The position numbers were made by a program, and so were the translations under genes. The notes under the pieces were generated by a model. It worked only from the letters and a program-made list of their open reading frames with translations. It made no database searches and had not been told where the DNA came from. A stretch of DNA of 64,000 nucleotides from a bacterium. Lineage in GTDB: Bacteria; Desulfobacterota; Binatia; HRBIN30; CADEER01. The stretch spans positions 62,001 to 126,000 of the forward strand of contig JAHBUY010000009.1 in NCBI GenBank assembly GCA_019637795.1, written 5' to 3'. Below, piece after piece: positions 9,225 to 17,474 of the stretch (position 1 is the first letter of the stretch; each line of letters opens with the position of its first letter).

Positions 9225-10331
9225 ATGAAAATCCGCGCCGCGATCTGTTTCGAGCCACGGCAGCCGCTGGTGGTGGACGAGGTCGAGCTCGACGGACCGA
9301 AGGCGGGCGAGTGCCTGGTACGGCTCGCCGCCACCGGGGTCTGCCACACCGACGCCTACACGATGAGCGGGCGGGACCCGTCGGGGCTGTTCCCGTGCGT
9401 GCTCGGCCACGAGGGCGCCGGCACCGTCGAAGCGGTCGGGCCGGGCGTGACCTCGCTGCGGCCCGGCGATCGGGTCATCCCGCTGTACATCCCCGAGTGC
9501 CGCAACTGTAAGTTCTGCCTCAGCGGCAAGACCAACCTGTGCAGCGCCATCCTGGCGACGCAGGGCAAGGGCCTGATGCCGGACGGCACCAGCCGCCTGT
9601 CCCACAAGGGCACGCCGCTCCTGCACTACATGGGCACCTCGACCTTCGCCGAGTGCACGGTGGTGCCGGAGATCGCGCTCGCCAAGATCCGGCCCGACGC
9701 GCCGCTGGAGAAGGTGTGCCTGCTCGGCTGCGGCATCACCACCGGCATCGGCGCGGTGCTGAACACCGCCAAGGTGCACCCCGGCGCCACCGTGGCCGTC
9801 TTCGGCCTCGGCGGCATCGGCATCTCGGTCGTGCAAGGGGCGGCCATGGCGGGCGCGGCGCGGATCATCGGCATCGACCTCAACCCGTCGAAGCACGAGT
9901 TGGCGCGCCAGCTCGGCGCCACCGACTGTCTCGACCCCGGAGCGGTGCCGAACGTCGCCGAGGCGCTGGTCGAGATGACCGACGGCGGCGTCGACTTCGC
10001 CTTCGAGTGCATCGGCAACGTCGAGGTGATGAACCAGGCGCTGATGAGCTGCCACAAGGGCTGGGGCCAGTGCATCATCATCGGCGTCGCCGGCGCCGGC
10101 GAGGAGATCCACGCGCGGCCCTTCCTGCTCGTCACCGGCCGCGTCTGGCGCGGCACCGCCTTCGGCGGCACCCGCGGCCGCACCCAGCTTCCGACCTACG
10201 TCGACTGGGCGATGAGCGGCCGCGTCAAGATCGACGAGTACATCACCCACACCATGCCGCTGGAGCGCATCAACGACGCCTTCGACCTCATGCACCGAGG
10301 CGAGAGCATCCGCAGCGTGGTGCGGTTCTAG
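9225..10331 (+). CDS. frmA: S-(hydroxymethyl)glutathione dehydrogenase / class III alcohol dehydrogenase
   Basis: 368 aa, ATG start preceded by a GGGAG ribosome-binding site. The sequence follows the class III ADH pattern closely: GVCHTDAYTMSG with catalytic zinc Cys40, GHEGAG with His62/Glu63, and structural-zinc cysteines 92, 95, 98 and 106 (CRNCKFCLSGKTNLC). The NAD-binding GLGGIG is followed by an acidic residue (GIDLN), indicating NAD preference. The family oxidises the glutathione-formaldehyde adduct in the cytoplasm, detoxifying formaldehyde. There is no S-formylglutathione hydrolase (FrmB) adjacent; the upstream MBL hydrolase could be an unrelated partner. Zn-dependent dehydrogenases acting on other thiols are the main alternative. 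Confidence 0.9.
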   Translation: MKIRAAICFEPRQPLVVDEVELDGPKAGECLVRLAATGVCHTDAYTMSGRDPSGLFPCVLGHEGAGTVEAVGPGVTSLRPGDRVIPLYIPECRNCKFCLSGKTNLCSAILATQGKGLMPDGTSRLSHKGTPLLHYMGTSTFAECTVVPEIALAKIRPDAPLEKVCLLGCGITTGIGAVLNTAKVHPGATVAVFGLGGIGISVVQGAAMAGAARIIGIDLNPSKHELARQLGATDCLDPGAVPNVAEALVEMTDGGVDFAFECIGNVEVMNQALMSCHKGWGQCIIIGVAGAGEEIHARPFLLVTGRVWRGTAFGGTRGRTQLPTYVDWAMSGRVKIDEYITHTMPLERINDAFDLMHRGESIRSVVRF

Positions 10332-10351
10332 CCTCGATACGACAAGACACC

Positions 10352-10500
10352 TTCACCACGGAGGCACGGAGACACGGAGGGTGCAGCGTCGGAATGGCGG
10401 GTGGGTGCGATCCCCATGGCCATCGCTGATGGCGTTGGGGATCTCGCCCCGAACCCCCTCTTGTCCAGCTTACTCCGTGTCTCCGTGCCTCCGTGGTGAA
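10352..10500. repeat. Intergenic palindromic element with perfect 28-bp terminal inverted repeats
   Basis: The arms 10352-10379 and 10473-10500 are exact reverse complements over 28 bp; the left arm starts TTCACCACGGAGGCACGGAG. Between them (10409-10443) lies a second hairpin: outer arms GATCCCCA/TGGGGATC and inner arms GCCATC/GATGGC around a GCT loop, with a 2-bp mismatch. No ORF of note is inside. It sits directly after frmA and before the reverse-strand response regulator, between convergent genes. The arrangement looks like a non-coding mobile or repetitive palindrome that could also act as a bidirectional terminator. The rest of the gap to 10636 shows nothing. Confidence 0.85.
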
Positions 10501-10636
10501 ATGTTTTCGTCACATCAGGGCCAGGACAAGTCGTGGTGGTGGCGTCGTCAGGCGTTCGGCGGCGGCGCGACATCGCCCGACGGACGGACGCGATCCGCGC
10601 GCGCTGACGCGCAACGCACCGACCTGACCAACCTTC

Positions 10637-11338
10637 TCACTCGCCGTTCCCCGTCGGCTCGAACCGATACCCGACGCCGCGCACGGTCAGGAAGTAACGC
10701 GGCCGATCCGGATCGGGTTCGAACTTGGCGCGCAGGCGGCCGACGAAGTTGTCGATCGTGCGATGCGTCAGGTAGTCGGTGCGCCACACCTCGCTGAGCA
10801 GCGTCTCGCGGGTGAGAACGCGCTCGGGGTTGCGCAGGAAGTAGGCGAGGAGGGCGAACTCGCGCGCGGTCATCGACACCGGCTGGCCGGCGCGCTGGGC
10901 GCGGTGGCGGTCGAGGTCGACCTGGACGTCGTTGAACTCGCGCACCGACTGCCCGGCGGCGCGCAGGCGCTGGCGGCGCAGGGCGGCGTTGAGGCGGGCG
11001 CGCAGCTCGGGGAGGTTGAAGGGCTTGGCGATGTAATCGTCGGCGCCGAGCTGCAGACCGAGCACCTTGTCGGCGTCCTCGCCGCGCGCGGTGAGGACGA
11101 TCACCGGCATCTCGGCGTCGACCTCGCGCAGCCGGCGCAGCACCTCGAGGCCGTTCACGCCCGGCAGCATGACGTCGAGCAGCACCAGGTCGGGCTGCCG
11201 CTCGAGCGCCAACTGCAGGCCGGTCTCGCCGTCGGCGGCGGTGAGCACCTCGTACCCCTCGAGCGAGAGATTGAGCTGCAGGCCGGCGACGATCGCGGGA
11301 TCGTCCTCGATGAGCAGCACGAGCTCCGACGCCATCAT
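10637..11338 (-). CDS. OmpR/PhoB-family response regulator
   Basis: 233 aa. The N-terminal receiver domain has the acidic pocket (EDD at 11-13), phospho-acceptor Asp55 (LVLLDVMLPG), the Thr switch (VLTARGE) and Lys105 (AKPF). The C-terminal winged-helix DNA-binding domain (about 130-228) has the typical MTAREFALLAYFLRNPERVLTRETLLSEVW and RTIDNFVGRLRAKFE segments. It acts as a phosphorylation-controlled transcription factor. It lies 1 nt downstream of the stop of the sensor kinase gene, so the two form an operon and cognate pair. MMAS at the N-terminus allows two ATG starts, 3 nt apart. The regulon cannot be inferred. Confidence 0.95.
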   Translation of the reverse strand: MMASELVLLIEDDPAIVAGLQLNLSLEGYEVLTAADGETGLQLALERQPDLVLLDVMLPGVNGLEVLRRLREVDAEMPVIVLTARGEDADKVLGLQLGADDYIAKPFNLPELRARLNAALRRQRLRAAGQSVREFNDVQVDLDRHRAQRAGQPVSMTAREFALLAYFLRNPERVLTRETLLSEVWRTDYLTHRTIDNFVGRLRAKFEPDPDRPRYFLTVRGVGYRFEPTGNGE

Positions 11339-11339
11339 G

Positions 11340-12230
11340 TCAGCCGACCGCCGGGACGCGGATCGAGAACTCGGCGCCGCCGTCGGGGCGGTTGCGCACC
11401 CGCACCTCGCCGCCGTGCGCCTGGACGACGTGGCGGACGATCGCCAGGCCGAGGCCGCTGCCCTCCTGCTTGCGGCTCAGGCGGTCGTCGATGCGATAGA
11501 AGCGCTCGAAGATGCGCCGGTGCTCGCGGCGCGGGATGCCGGGGCCGCGGTCGGCGACCGCGAGCTCGACGTGGCCGTCGTCGGCGCGGCAGCGCAGCTC
11601 GACCTGGCGCGACTCGCCGCCGTACTTGGCGGCGTTCTGCAACAGGTTGAGCAGCGCCTGGCTGAGCATGGTGCGGTCGGCGAGGATCGTCGGCAGGCCG
11701 CGCGGCACGTCGGTGGCGAGCGCGACGTGCTCCTGCAGCCGGATCGGCTCGAAGGCGCGCAGGGCGGTGTCCACCACGGCGTCCACCGTCTCCGGCCGGC
11801 GATGGTAGGCCATCGAGCCGGCCTCCATCCGCCCCAGGTCGAGCAGCCGCCCGATCATCATGTTCAGGCGTTCGGATTCGTGGTCGAGCATCTGCAGGCA
11901 CTGGCGGCGTTGTTCGTCGGTGAGCGGCCGCGGCTCGAGCAGGGTCTGGGCGAACAGACGGATGCTGGTGAGCGGGGTCTTGAACTCGTGCGACACCTTG
12001 GAGAGGAAGTCGAGCTGGAGCTGCGACAGATCGGCGGCGCGCTTGAGCGAGAAGACGAGCCAGATGGCGCTGGCCAGGACCGCGACGCAGAAGGCGAGGA
12101 TGAGGATGCCGAAGGTGATGTCGACGGTGGCGCGCTGGAACACCAGCACCAGGATGCCGACCACCACCAGCGCCACGACCGACAGCAGCACGAAGGTCGA
12201 GGCCAGCCACATGTGTCGGCGGAACCGCAT
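11340..12230 (-). CDS. Membrane sensor histidine kinase
   Basis: 296 aa. Two closely spaced transmembrane helices (about residues 8-31 and 37-60) leave almost no periplasmic loop, so the stimulus is probably sensed in or at the membrane. A HisKA dimerisation helix follows with phospho-acceptor His81 (KVSHEFKTPLTSIR). The HATPase_c domain has the N box (LSQALLNLLQNAAKYG), G1 (VADRGPGIP), F (FERFYR) and G2 (GSGLGLAIV) boxes. It autophosphorylates and passes phosphate to the response regulator encoded 1 nt downstream. Starting at ATG 12230, the protein is compact for the family. Confidence 0.95.
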   Translation of the reverse strand: MRFRRHMWLASTFVLLSVVALVVVGILVLVFQRATVDITFGILILAFCVAVLASAIWLVFSLKRAADLSQLQLDFLSKVSHEFKTPLTSIRLFAQTLLEPRPLTDEQRRQCLQMLDHESERLNMMIGRLLDLGRMEAGSMAYHRRPETVDAVVDTALRAFEPIRLQEHVALATDVPRGLPTILADRTMLSQALLNLLQNAAKYGGESRQVELRCRADDGHVELAVADRGPGIPRREHRRIFERFYRIDDRLSRKQEGSGLGLAIVRHVVQAHGGEVRVRNRPDGGAEFSIRVPAVG

Positions 12231-12293
12231 GGCCGGATGCTCGCGCCCGGCGGCCGGGGAATCAAGCCGTCGGGCGGGCCGGGCGCCCGCCGC

Positions 12294-12956
12294 TCAGCGC
12301 AGCGACGGGAACAGACGCCTGGCGATGGGCTGCGCCAGCAGGGCGACGGCGATGACGACGACGCCGACGACGCGATCGTCGTCGATCAGCCCCGCCGCGA
12401 CGATGCTCGAGGCGAGGAGGACCGCGAACCACAGCAGATCGCCGGCCAGCGCCGCCAGCCATCCCGGCAGGGACGGGATCGGCAGCCCGCTCGCCAGCGC
12501 GCCGGCGGTGTAGATGTCGACGCCGAAGCCGACGGTGGCGATGCGGAACAGGGCCGGCGCCAGGCGCCCGGCGCGGATCTCCTCTGGCGTCGGGCGGCGC
12601 GTGCCCATCATGGCGAAGGCGAGGACCCGCTGGCCGATCGCGCGGATGGCGGGATGGCGGCGGCCGCGGGTGCGCAGCCAGCGGTACAGCGGGTGCAGGA
12701 GCAGCGCCGCCAGGGTGTCGGAGAGCGCGTAGAGCCCGAAGGTGACCGGCGGCGGCACGCGCAGGTGATGCGCCAGCAGCACGCCGGCGGGGATCCCCGG
12801 TCCGACCGGCGCCCAGAAGAGCAGGAACACCAGCGCCAACGGCCCGCCCGGCATCTGCGCCGCGGCGGCCATCAGGCGGCTCGCCCCGGCCTCGCCCGTG
12901 AAGGCGCTGGGATCGAAGGCGTTTGCGGGATCGAAGACGTCGAACGGAGAGAGCAC
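12294..12956 (-). CDS. Predicted membrane protein of unknown function
   Basis: 220 aa from GTG 12956 (VLSPFDVFDPANAFD); a longer frame reaches 13094 but would overlap the divergent neighbour and adds only Arg-rich residues. Hydrophobic segments include PLALVFLLFWAPVGPGIPAGVLLAHH, FGLYALSDTLAALLLHPLY, a pair around DIYTAGALASGLPIPSLPGWLAALAG, and VVGVVVIAVALL near the C-terminus, giving about four to six membrane spans. I do not recognise the family. It is 63 bp upstream of the sensor kinase on the same strand and could belong to the same transcript. Confidence 0.65.
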   Translation of the reverse strand: MLSPFDVFDPANAFDPSAFTGEAGASRLMAAAAQMPGGPLALVFLLFWAPVGPGIPAGVLLAHHLRVPPPVTFGLYALSDTLAALLLHPLYRWLRTRGRRHPAIRAIGQRVLAFAMMGTRRPTPEEIRAGRLAPALFRIATVGFGVDIYTAGALASGLPIPSLPGWLAALAGDLLWFAVLLASSIVAAGLIDDDRVVGVVVIAVALLAQPIARRLFPSLR

Positions 12957-13047
12957 GCTTCGCTCAGCTTTCCCGTTCCGGCGGCGATGAACAAGCCGTG
13001 GCCGCGGCGCGCTTGCGCCCCGGCCGGCGGCGTGGCGGAATCGACGC

Positions 13048-13497
13048 GTGCGCGCGGCGACGACGCCCTTCCTGGGCCTGTCGGTGCTGATCATCGCGGC
13101 CTGGTGGTTGTCGAGGTTCTCGCAAGCGCTCGCCCCGCCGCGCGAGGAGCACCTGGCGATCCGCCTGATCCTGCTGTGGTCGTTCTATCCCGGGGCGCTG
13201 CTCTGGGCGGCGCTGTATCACTGGTGCGCGCGCCGCGCCGCGCTCTGGGGCGGCGGGCGGGCGGTGCGGGTATTCTGGCTCGCCGCCCTGGCGCCGGCGC
13301 CCATCCCGCTCGTCATTCACTGGGCGCTCATCGCCCACGACCAGGCGGCGGGACGTGGCCTGTATTCGCACGTCGGCGGCGGCGCGATGCTCATCTACCT
13401 GCTGCCGGTCCTGTCGGTCGTGTTGTCGACGGTGGTGAGCGTCGGCCTGGCGCGAGCGATCGGCGCCACCCGACCGGGGGCCAGCGAGGGGACGTAG
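13048..13497 (+). CDS. Small four-helix membrane protein, unknown function
   Basis: 149 aa from a GTG start. Four hydrophobic segments are visible: FLGLSVLIIAAWWLS, LILLWSFYPGALLWAALYHW, VFWLAALAPAPIPLVIHWAL and GGAMLIYLLPVLSVVLSTVVS. Short loops and a hydrophilic C-terminus complete it. No family is recognised. It is divergent from the reverse-strand membrane protein with about 90 bp between starts, so a shared promoter region is plausible. Composition and hydrophobic periodicity favour this frame over the antisense one. Confidence 0.6.
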   Translation: MRAATTPFLGLSVLIIAAWWLSRFSQALAPPREEHLAIRLILLWSFYPGALLWAALYHWCARRAALWGGGRAVRVFWLAALAPAPIPLVIHWALIAHDQAAGRGLYSHVGGGAMLIYLLPVLSVVLSTVVSVGLARAIGATRPGASEGT

Positions 13498-13599
13498 GAG
13501 TCCCTCCGCGTCGCGGCAGAGAACGTATCGCGACACGCAGGGCTGCACGCGTTCACGCAGTCGGGCTCGACGCCAAGCGCGCGCGACCCCGCGCTCGCA

Positions 13600-14679
13600 T
13601 CAGCGCAGGGCGCCGCCGACGTGGCCGTGGGTGCTGGTGCGCACGCGCAGAATGCGCTGGCCGGCGGCGATGTAGAGCGAGCGGCCGTCGTCGCCCCAGG
13701 CGAGGTTGCCGGTGGCCGTGCCGGTGAGGATGCGGCCGAGGCGGGTGCCGTCCGGCGCGAAGACGTGCACGCCGCCCGGGCCGGTGGCGAAGACCGTCCC
13801 GGCGTCGTCCACCGTCAGGCCGTCGGGAACGCCCTCGCCGTCGATGCCGCGGGCGTCGGCGAACACCCGGCCCGCGCCGAGGCTGCCGTCGGCCAGCACC
13901 GGGTAGGCCATCCACAGCGGATTCTCGCGCTCGGCGTTGCTGACGTAGAGGGTCGCGCCGTCGGGCGAGAAGGCGAGGCCGTTGGGCGCCCGCAGGTCGG
14001 TGACCACCGCGCTGAGCGTGCCGTCCGGCGCCAGCCGGTAGACGCCCTGGAAGTCGAGCTCGCGCCCCGGATCGTCGTATCCGCGCGGCAGGCCGAACGG
14101 CGGATCGGTGAAGTAGAGCGCGCCGTCGGCGGCGTAGACGAGATCGTTGGGGCTGTTGAGGCGCTTGCCCTGATAGCGGTCGACGACCGTCGTCAGTTGG
14201 CCGTCGGCGGCGCGGCGGGCGATGCGGCGATCGCCGTGCTGGCAGAGGACCAGGCGGCCGTCGCGATCGAAGGTGAGGCCGTTCGCCCCCGGCTCGTCGC
14301 CGTTGAACCGCTCGACGCCGGTGTAGCCGCTCGGGCGCAGCACCACGACCGTGCCGCCGCCCGGGGTCCACTGGAAGACGGTGTTGCGCGATACGTCGGA
14401 GAACAGCAGCACGCCGGTGCGCGGGTCCCACAGCGGTCCCTCGGCCCAGCGCAGCCCGCCGGTGACCACCTCGAGCCGCGCGTCCGCCGGCAGCAGGGCG
14501 TCGAGCCGCGGGTCGAGCCGCTCGATCGTGCCCGCCGGGGCGGCGCCCGCGGCCGGCGCGCCGGCGGCGAAGGCGGCGACCACGAACAGCAGCACGGCGG
14601 CTCTCGGCGGCGGCGGTCGCCGCCCATCCCGGGCCGCGCCGCCGCCGGAACCGCGAGGCGCGCGCCATTCGTGCCCCAT
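13600..14679 (-). CDS. SMP-30/gluconolactonase-family secreted lactonase
   Basis: 359 aa from ATG 14679 (MGHEWRAPRG); a longer frame exists to 14745. An N-terminal hydrophobic signal (AAVLLFVVAAFAAGAPAAGA) predicts export. The six-bladed propeller signature is clear: RWAEGPLWDPRTGVLLFSDV with the metal-binding Glu, GANGLTFDRDGRLVLCQHGDRR, NSPNDLVYAADGALYFTDPPFGL with the Asn/Asp ligands, and APNGLAFSPDGATLYVSN plus PDGLTVDDAGTVFATG. Such enzymes are Ca/Zn-dependent lactonases acting on sugar lactones or similar esters; the substrate is unknown. It is divergent from the acyl-CoA dehydrogenase genes across a repeat-containing gap. Confidence 0.9.
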   Translation of the reverse strand: MGHEWRAPRGSGGGAARDGRRPPPPRAAVLLFVVAAFAAGAPAAGAAPAGTIERLDPRLDALLPADARLEVVTGGLRWAEGPLWDPRTGVLLFSDVSRNTVFQWTPGGGTVVVLRPSGYTGVERFNGDEPGANGLTFDRDGRLVLCQHGDRRIARRAADGQLTTVVDRYQGKRLNSPNDLVYAADGALYFTDPPFGLPRGYDDPGRELDFQGVYRLAPDGTLSAVVTDLRAPNGLAFSPDGATLYVSNAERENPLWMAYPVLADGSLGAGRVFADARGIDGEGVPDGLTVDDAGTVFATGPGGVHVFAPDGTRLGRILTGTATGNLAWGDDGRSLYIAAGQRILRVRTSTHGHVGGALR

Positions 14680-14851
14680 GTCGTCGCCGCGATCGGCGCG
14701 GCGGCGGTCCTCGCGTCCGGCGGCGCCGCCGCAGCTCGTCGTCACGTCGCAACGACTACCACATCAGCGCGGCGCGCGCCCAACCGCGGCGCCCCCGCCG
14801 GCGGCCGTCGGGACGTCCGCGACGCGGCGACTCGAGATGAGGAGCGGACGG

Positions 14852-14974
14852 GCTTTGCCCAAGAAAGGTTGCTAGGTTGTCAGTCTCAGAGGCCGTTCAG
14901 GCCTAACAACTAACAACCCAGCAACCTCACAACCTGGGGCTGCCTCGCGGGAGCAGCGAATTCTTGGGCAAGGC
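14852..14974. repeat. Nested inverted repeats in a divergent intergenic region
   Basis: An outer pair, GCTTTGCCCAAGAA (14852-14865) and TTCTTGGGCAAGGC (14961-14974), is complementary at 13 of 14 positions. An inner pair, GGTTGCTAGGTTGT (ending 14880) and ACAACCCAGCAACC (14913-14926), is also 13/14 complementary. The centre is rich in CTAACAAC words reminiscent of the CCTAACAGC repeats at 7.8 and 16.3 kb. The remaining gap between the two genes (14680-15046) shows no further ORF. It probably belongs to a dispersed family of palindromic intergenic repeats. Confidence 0.6.
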
Positions 14975-15046
14975 CGAGCGGACGGGCACCCAGCGGATCG
15001 CCGCCCCTGTGGACCTGTGTGCGCGGCTGTGGTGAAAGTCGCGGCT

Positions 15047-16267
15047 ATGGATCTGAGCTACAGCGAAGAGTACGAGCGCTTCCGCACCGAGGTCCGGCAG
15101 TTCCTCGACGACAACTGGTCGGAGGAGGACCGCAACTCCAGCCCGCCGCCGGAGGGCCAGGCCGCGCTCATGGGCGCCGTCGTGCGCACCGACGAGCGCG
15201 CCACCGCGTTCCGCCTCAAGGCGATCGAGCGCGGCTATCTCTACCGCGGCCTGCCGCGCGCCTACGGCGGCAGCGAGCAGGCGTTCGACCCGCTGAAGAG
15301 CGCCATCATCGCCGAGGAGTTCCGCGTCGCCAAGGCGCCCGGCGAGGTGGTCGGCCAGGGTCCGAGCATGCTGGCGCCGACCCTGGTCGAGCACGGCACC
15401 GAGGCGCAGAAGCAGAAGTTCGTGCGCGACACGCTGCTCGGCAAGATCATCTGGTGCCAGGGGTACAGCGAGCCCGGCTCCGGCTCCGACCTCGCCTCTC
15501 TGCGCACCCGCGCCGAGCTGGACGGCGACTTCTGGGTGGTCAACGGCCAGAAGATCTGGACCTCGAACGCCAAGGAGTCGCACTGGATGTTCGCGCTGGT
15601 GCGCACCGAGCCGGACGCGCCCAAGCACGACGGCATCAGCTACCTGCTGATCGACATGAAGACCCCCGGCCTCGACGTCCGGCCGCTGCGCCAGATGACC
15701 GGCGACGCCGACTTCAACGAGGTGTTCTTCGACAACGTCCGCGTGCCGAAGGAGAACCTGGTCGGCCCGCGCGGCAAGGGTTGGGTGGTCAGCCGCTCGA
15801 CGCTCAAGCACGAGCGCGCCCTGATCGGCGGCTCGTTCATCACCCGCCGCACGTTCGACGGCCTGGTGATGGTGGCGCAGAACGCGCAACTGCGCGGCCG
15901 CGCGGCGCTCAAGGATCCGGTGCTGCGCGACCGCCTCGTCCAGCTCGAGACCCGCCTGCTGGCCAGCGAGTACAACGGCTACCGCCTGCTCACCCAGCAG
16001 TCGCGCGGCGAGGACCAGGGCCTCGCCGGCATGGTGATGAAGCTGTTCACCACCCAGCTCAGCTACGACATCAGCCGCACCGCCATGGACGTTCTCGGCG
16101 ACCGCGGCGCCCTCGCCCGCGGCGACTACAACACTCCCGACATGGGCATGTTCTCGTACTCGTACATGTGGGCGCTCGGCATCCTCATCGCCGGCGGCAC
16201 CGCCAACATCCAGCGCAACATCATCGCCGAGCGCGGCCTCGGCATGCCGCGCGACGGGAGAAGATAG
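15047..16267 (+). CDS. Acyl-CoA dehydrogenase, subunit 1 of a likely pair
   Basis: 406 aa from ATG 15047 (MDLSYSEEYERFRTEVRQFL); an upstream in-frame start at 15017 adds ten poor residues. Family motifs include the FAD/substrate loop CQGYSEPGSGSDLASLRTRA, the WVVNGQKIWTSNA beta segment, and the C-terminal ANIQRNIIAERGLG. The enzyme oxidises acyl-CoA thioesters to enoyl-CoA with FAD, passing electrons to ETF. It is followed after a palindromic gap by a shorter, divergent acyl-CoA dehydrogenase. In actinobacterial sterol catabolism such adjacent genes encode alpha2beta2 heterotetramers (the FadE/ChsE type), so the two products here may also form a hetero-complex. The substrate is not determinable from sequence. 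Confidence 0.9.
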   Translation: MDLSYSEEYERFRTEVRQFLDDNWSEEDRNSSPPPEGQAALMGAVVRTDERATAFRLKAIERGYLYRGLPRAYGGSEQAFDPLKSAIIAEEFRVAKAPGEVVGQGPSMLAPTLVEHGTEAQKQKFVRDTLLGKIIWCQGYSEPGSGSDLASLRTRAELDGDFWVVNGQKIWTSNAKESHWMFALVRTEPDAPKHDGISYLLIDMKTPGLDVRPLRQMTGDADFNEVFFDNVRVPKENLVGPRGKGWVVSRSTLKHERALIGGSFITRRTFDGLVMVAQNAQLRGRAALKDPVLRDRLVQLETRLLASEYNGYRLLTQQSRGEDQGLAGMVMKLFTTQLSYDISRTAMDVLGDRGALARGDYNTPDMGMFSYSYMWALGILIAGGTANIQRNIIAERGLGMPRDGRR

Positions 16268-16273
16268 GGTGTT

Positions 16274-16344
16274 ACGCTGTTAGGCTGTTAGGGGCCGGAG
16301 GTCCGTGGACAACCCGCCCCTCCGGCCCCTAACAGCCTAACAGC
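16274..16344. terminator. Perfect 27-bp inverted repeat between acyl-CoA dehydrogenase genes
   Basis: Arms 16274-16300 and 16318-16344 are exact reverse complements (27 bp) around a 17-nt loop; the left arm begins CGCTGTTAGGCTGTTAGGGG. Additional CCTAACAGC words continue to about 16363. It starts 7 bp after the first dehydrogenase stop and could attenuate transcription between the two genes. There is no T-tract, so it is also well explained as a mobile palindromic repeat, since related words occur near 7.8 kb and 14.9 kb. Confidence 0.7.
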
Positions 16345-16378
16345 GAACAGCCTAACAGCCTGACCCGACGGAGCTCGA

Positions 16379-17467
16379 ATGGATTTCGGACTGTCTGAAG
16401 ATCAACTGCTGCTGAAGGATACGATCAAGCGCTTCCTCGCCGAGCAGTGCCCGACGACGCGGGTGCGGCAGATCATGGAAGGCGAGGCGGGCGAGGCGCG
16501 ACGGCTGTGGACGCAGTTGGCGGAGCTCGGCGTCGCCGGGGTGATCGCGCCGGCGTCGCACGGCGGGCTCGAACGCGAGCTGCTCGACCTGGCGCTCGTC
16601 GCCGAGGAGCTCGGCTACGCCGCGGCGCCGGGGCCGTTCCTCGGGTGCGCCATGGCGACGGTGGCGCTCAACGAAGGCGGCGACCAGGCGCTGCAGGACG
16701 CGTGGCTGCCCAAGCTCGCCGCCGGCGAGGCGGTGGCGACCATCGCCTGGGGCGAAGAGCACGGCGAGTGGACGCCGTCGGCGCTGCAGGCGCACGCCGC
16801 CGGCGGCCGGCTGACCGGCCGCAAGCTGCTGGTGCCGAGCGCGCAGATCGCCGACCTGTTCGTGGTCGCGGCGCGCGACGAGCACGGCGGCCCGCACCTG
16901 TTCGCCGTCGAGCGCGACGATCCCGGCGTCGACGTGCAGCCGATGACGGTCAACGATCTCACCCGACCGCTCGACGTCGTCGCCTTCACCGATGCCCACG
17001 CCGCCCGGCTGCCCAACGCCGCCGCCGTGCAGCGGACGCTCGACGCCGGCCTGATCCTCCTCGGCGCCGATGCCTACGGCGGCTCGCGGCGCTGCCTCGA
17101 GATGGCCTGCTCGTACGCCCTCACCCGCGAGCAGTTCGGCCAGCCGATCGGCGCCTTCCAGGCGGTCAAGCACCAGCTCGCCAACATGGCCGCCGACCTC
17201 GAGCCGTCGCTGTCGCTGGTCTGGTACGCGGCGCACGCCTTCGACCGCATTCAGGACCAGTCCACGCGTCACGCGGCGCTGGTCAAGGCGCACATGAGCG
17301 ATCTCTACGACCGCGTCACCCGCGACAGCACCGAGCTGCACGGCGGCATCGGCTTCACCTGGGAGTTCGACCTCCACCTCTGGTTCCGCCGCGCCCTGTT
17401 CGACCGCAGCGTGCTCGGCGAAGCCATCTACCATCGGGCCCGGGCGGCCGAGCTCGCCGGCTGGTGA
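16379..17467 (+). CDS. Acyl-CoA dehydrogenase, subunit 2 of a likely pair
   Basis: 362 aa, beginning MDFGLSEDQLLLKDTIKRFL at an ATG. It carries the acyl-CoA dehydrogenase N-domain and the C-terminal helical domain (YALTREQFGQPIGAFQAVKHQLANMAADLE... ELHGGIGFTWEFDLHLWFRRA). The middle beta domain is shortened and lacks the canonical YSEPGSGSD-type loop seen in its neighbour. This matches the FadE28/ChsE-like second subunit of heteromeric acyl-CoA dehydrogenases, in which one subunit supplies most of the FAD site. It shares the strand and likely the operon with the preceding gene. Its partner is inferred from adjacency only. Confidence 0.87.
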   Translation: MDFGLSEDQLLLKDTIKRFLAEQCPTTRVRQIMEGEAGEARRLWTQLAELGVAGVIAPASHGGLERELLDLALVAEELGYAAAPGPFLGCAMATVALNEGGDQALQDAWLPKLAAGEAVATIAWGEEHGEWTPSALQAHAAGGRLTGRKLLVPSAQIADLFVVAARDEHGGPHLFAVERDDPGVDVQPMTVNDLTRPLDVVAFTDAHAARLPNAAAVQRTLDAGLILLGADAYGGSRRCLEMACSYALTREQFGQPIGAFQAVKHQLANMAADLEPSLSLVWYAAHAFDRIQDQSTRHAALVKAHMSDLYDRVTRDSTELHGGIGFTWEFDLHLWFRRALFDRSVLGEAIYHRARAAELAGW

Positions 17468-17474
17468 GGCCGGC

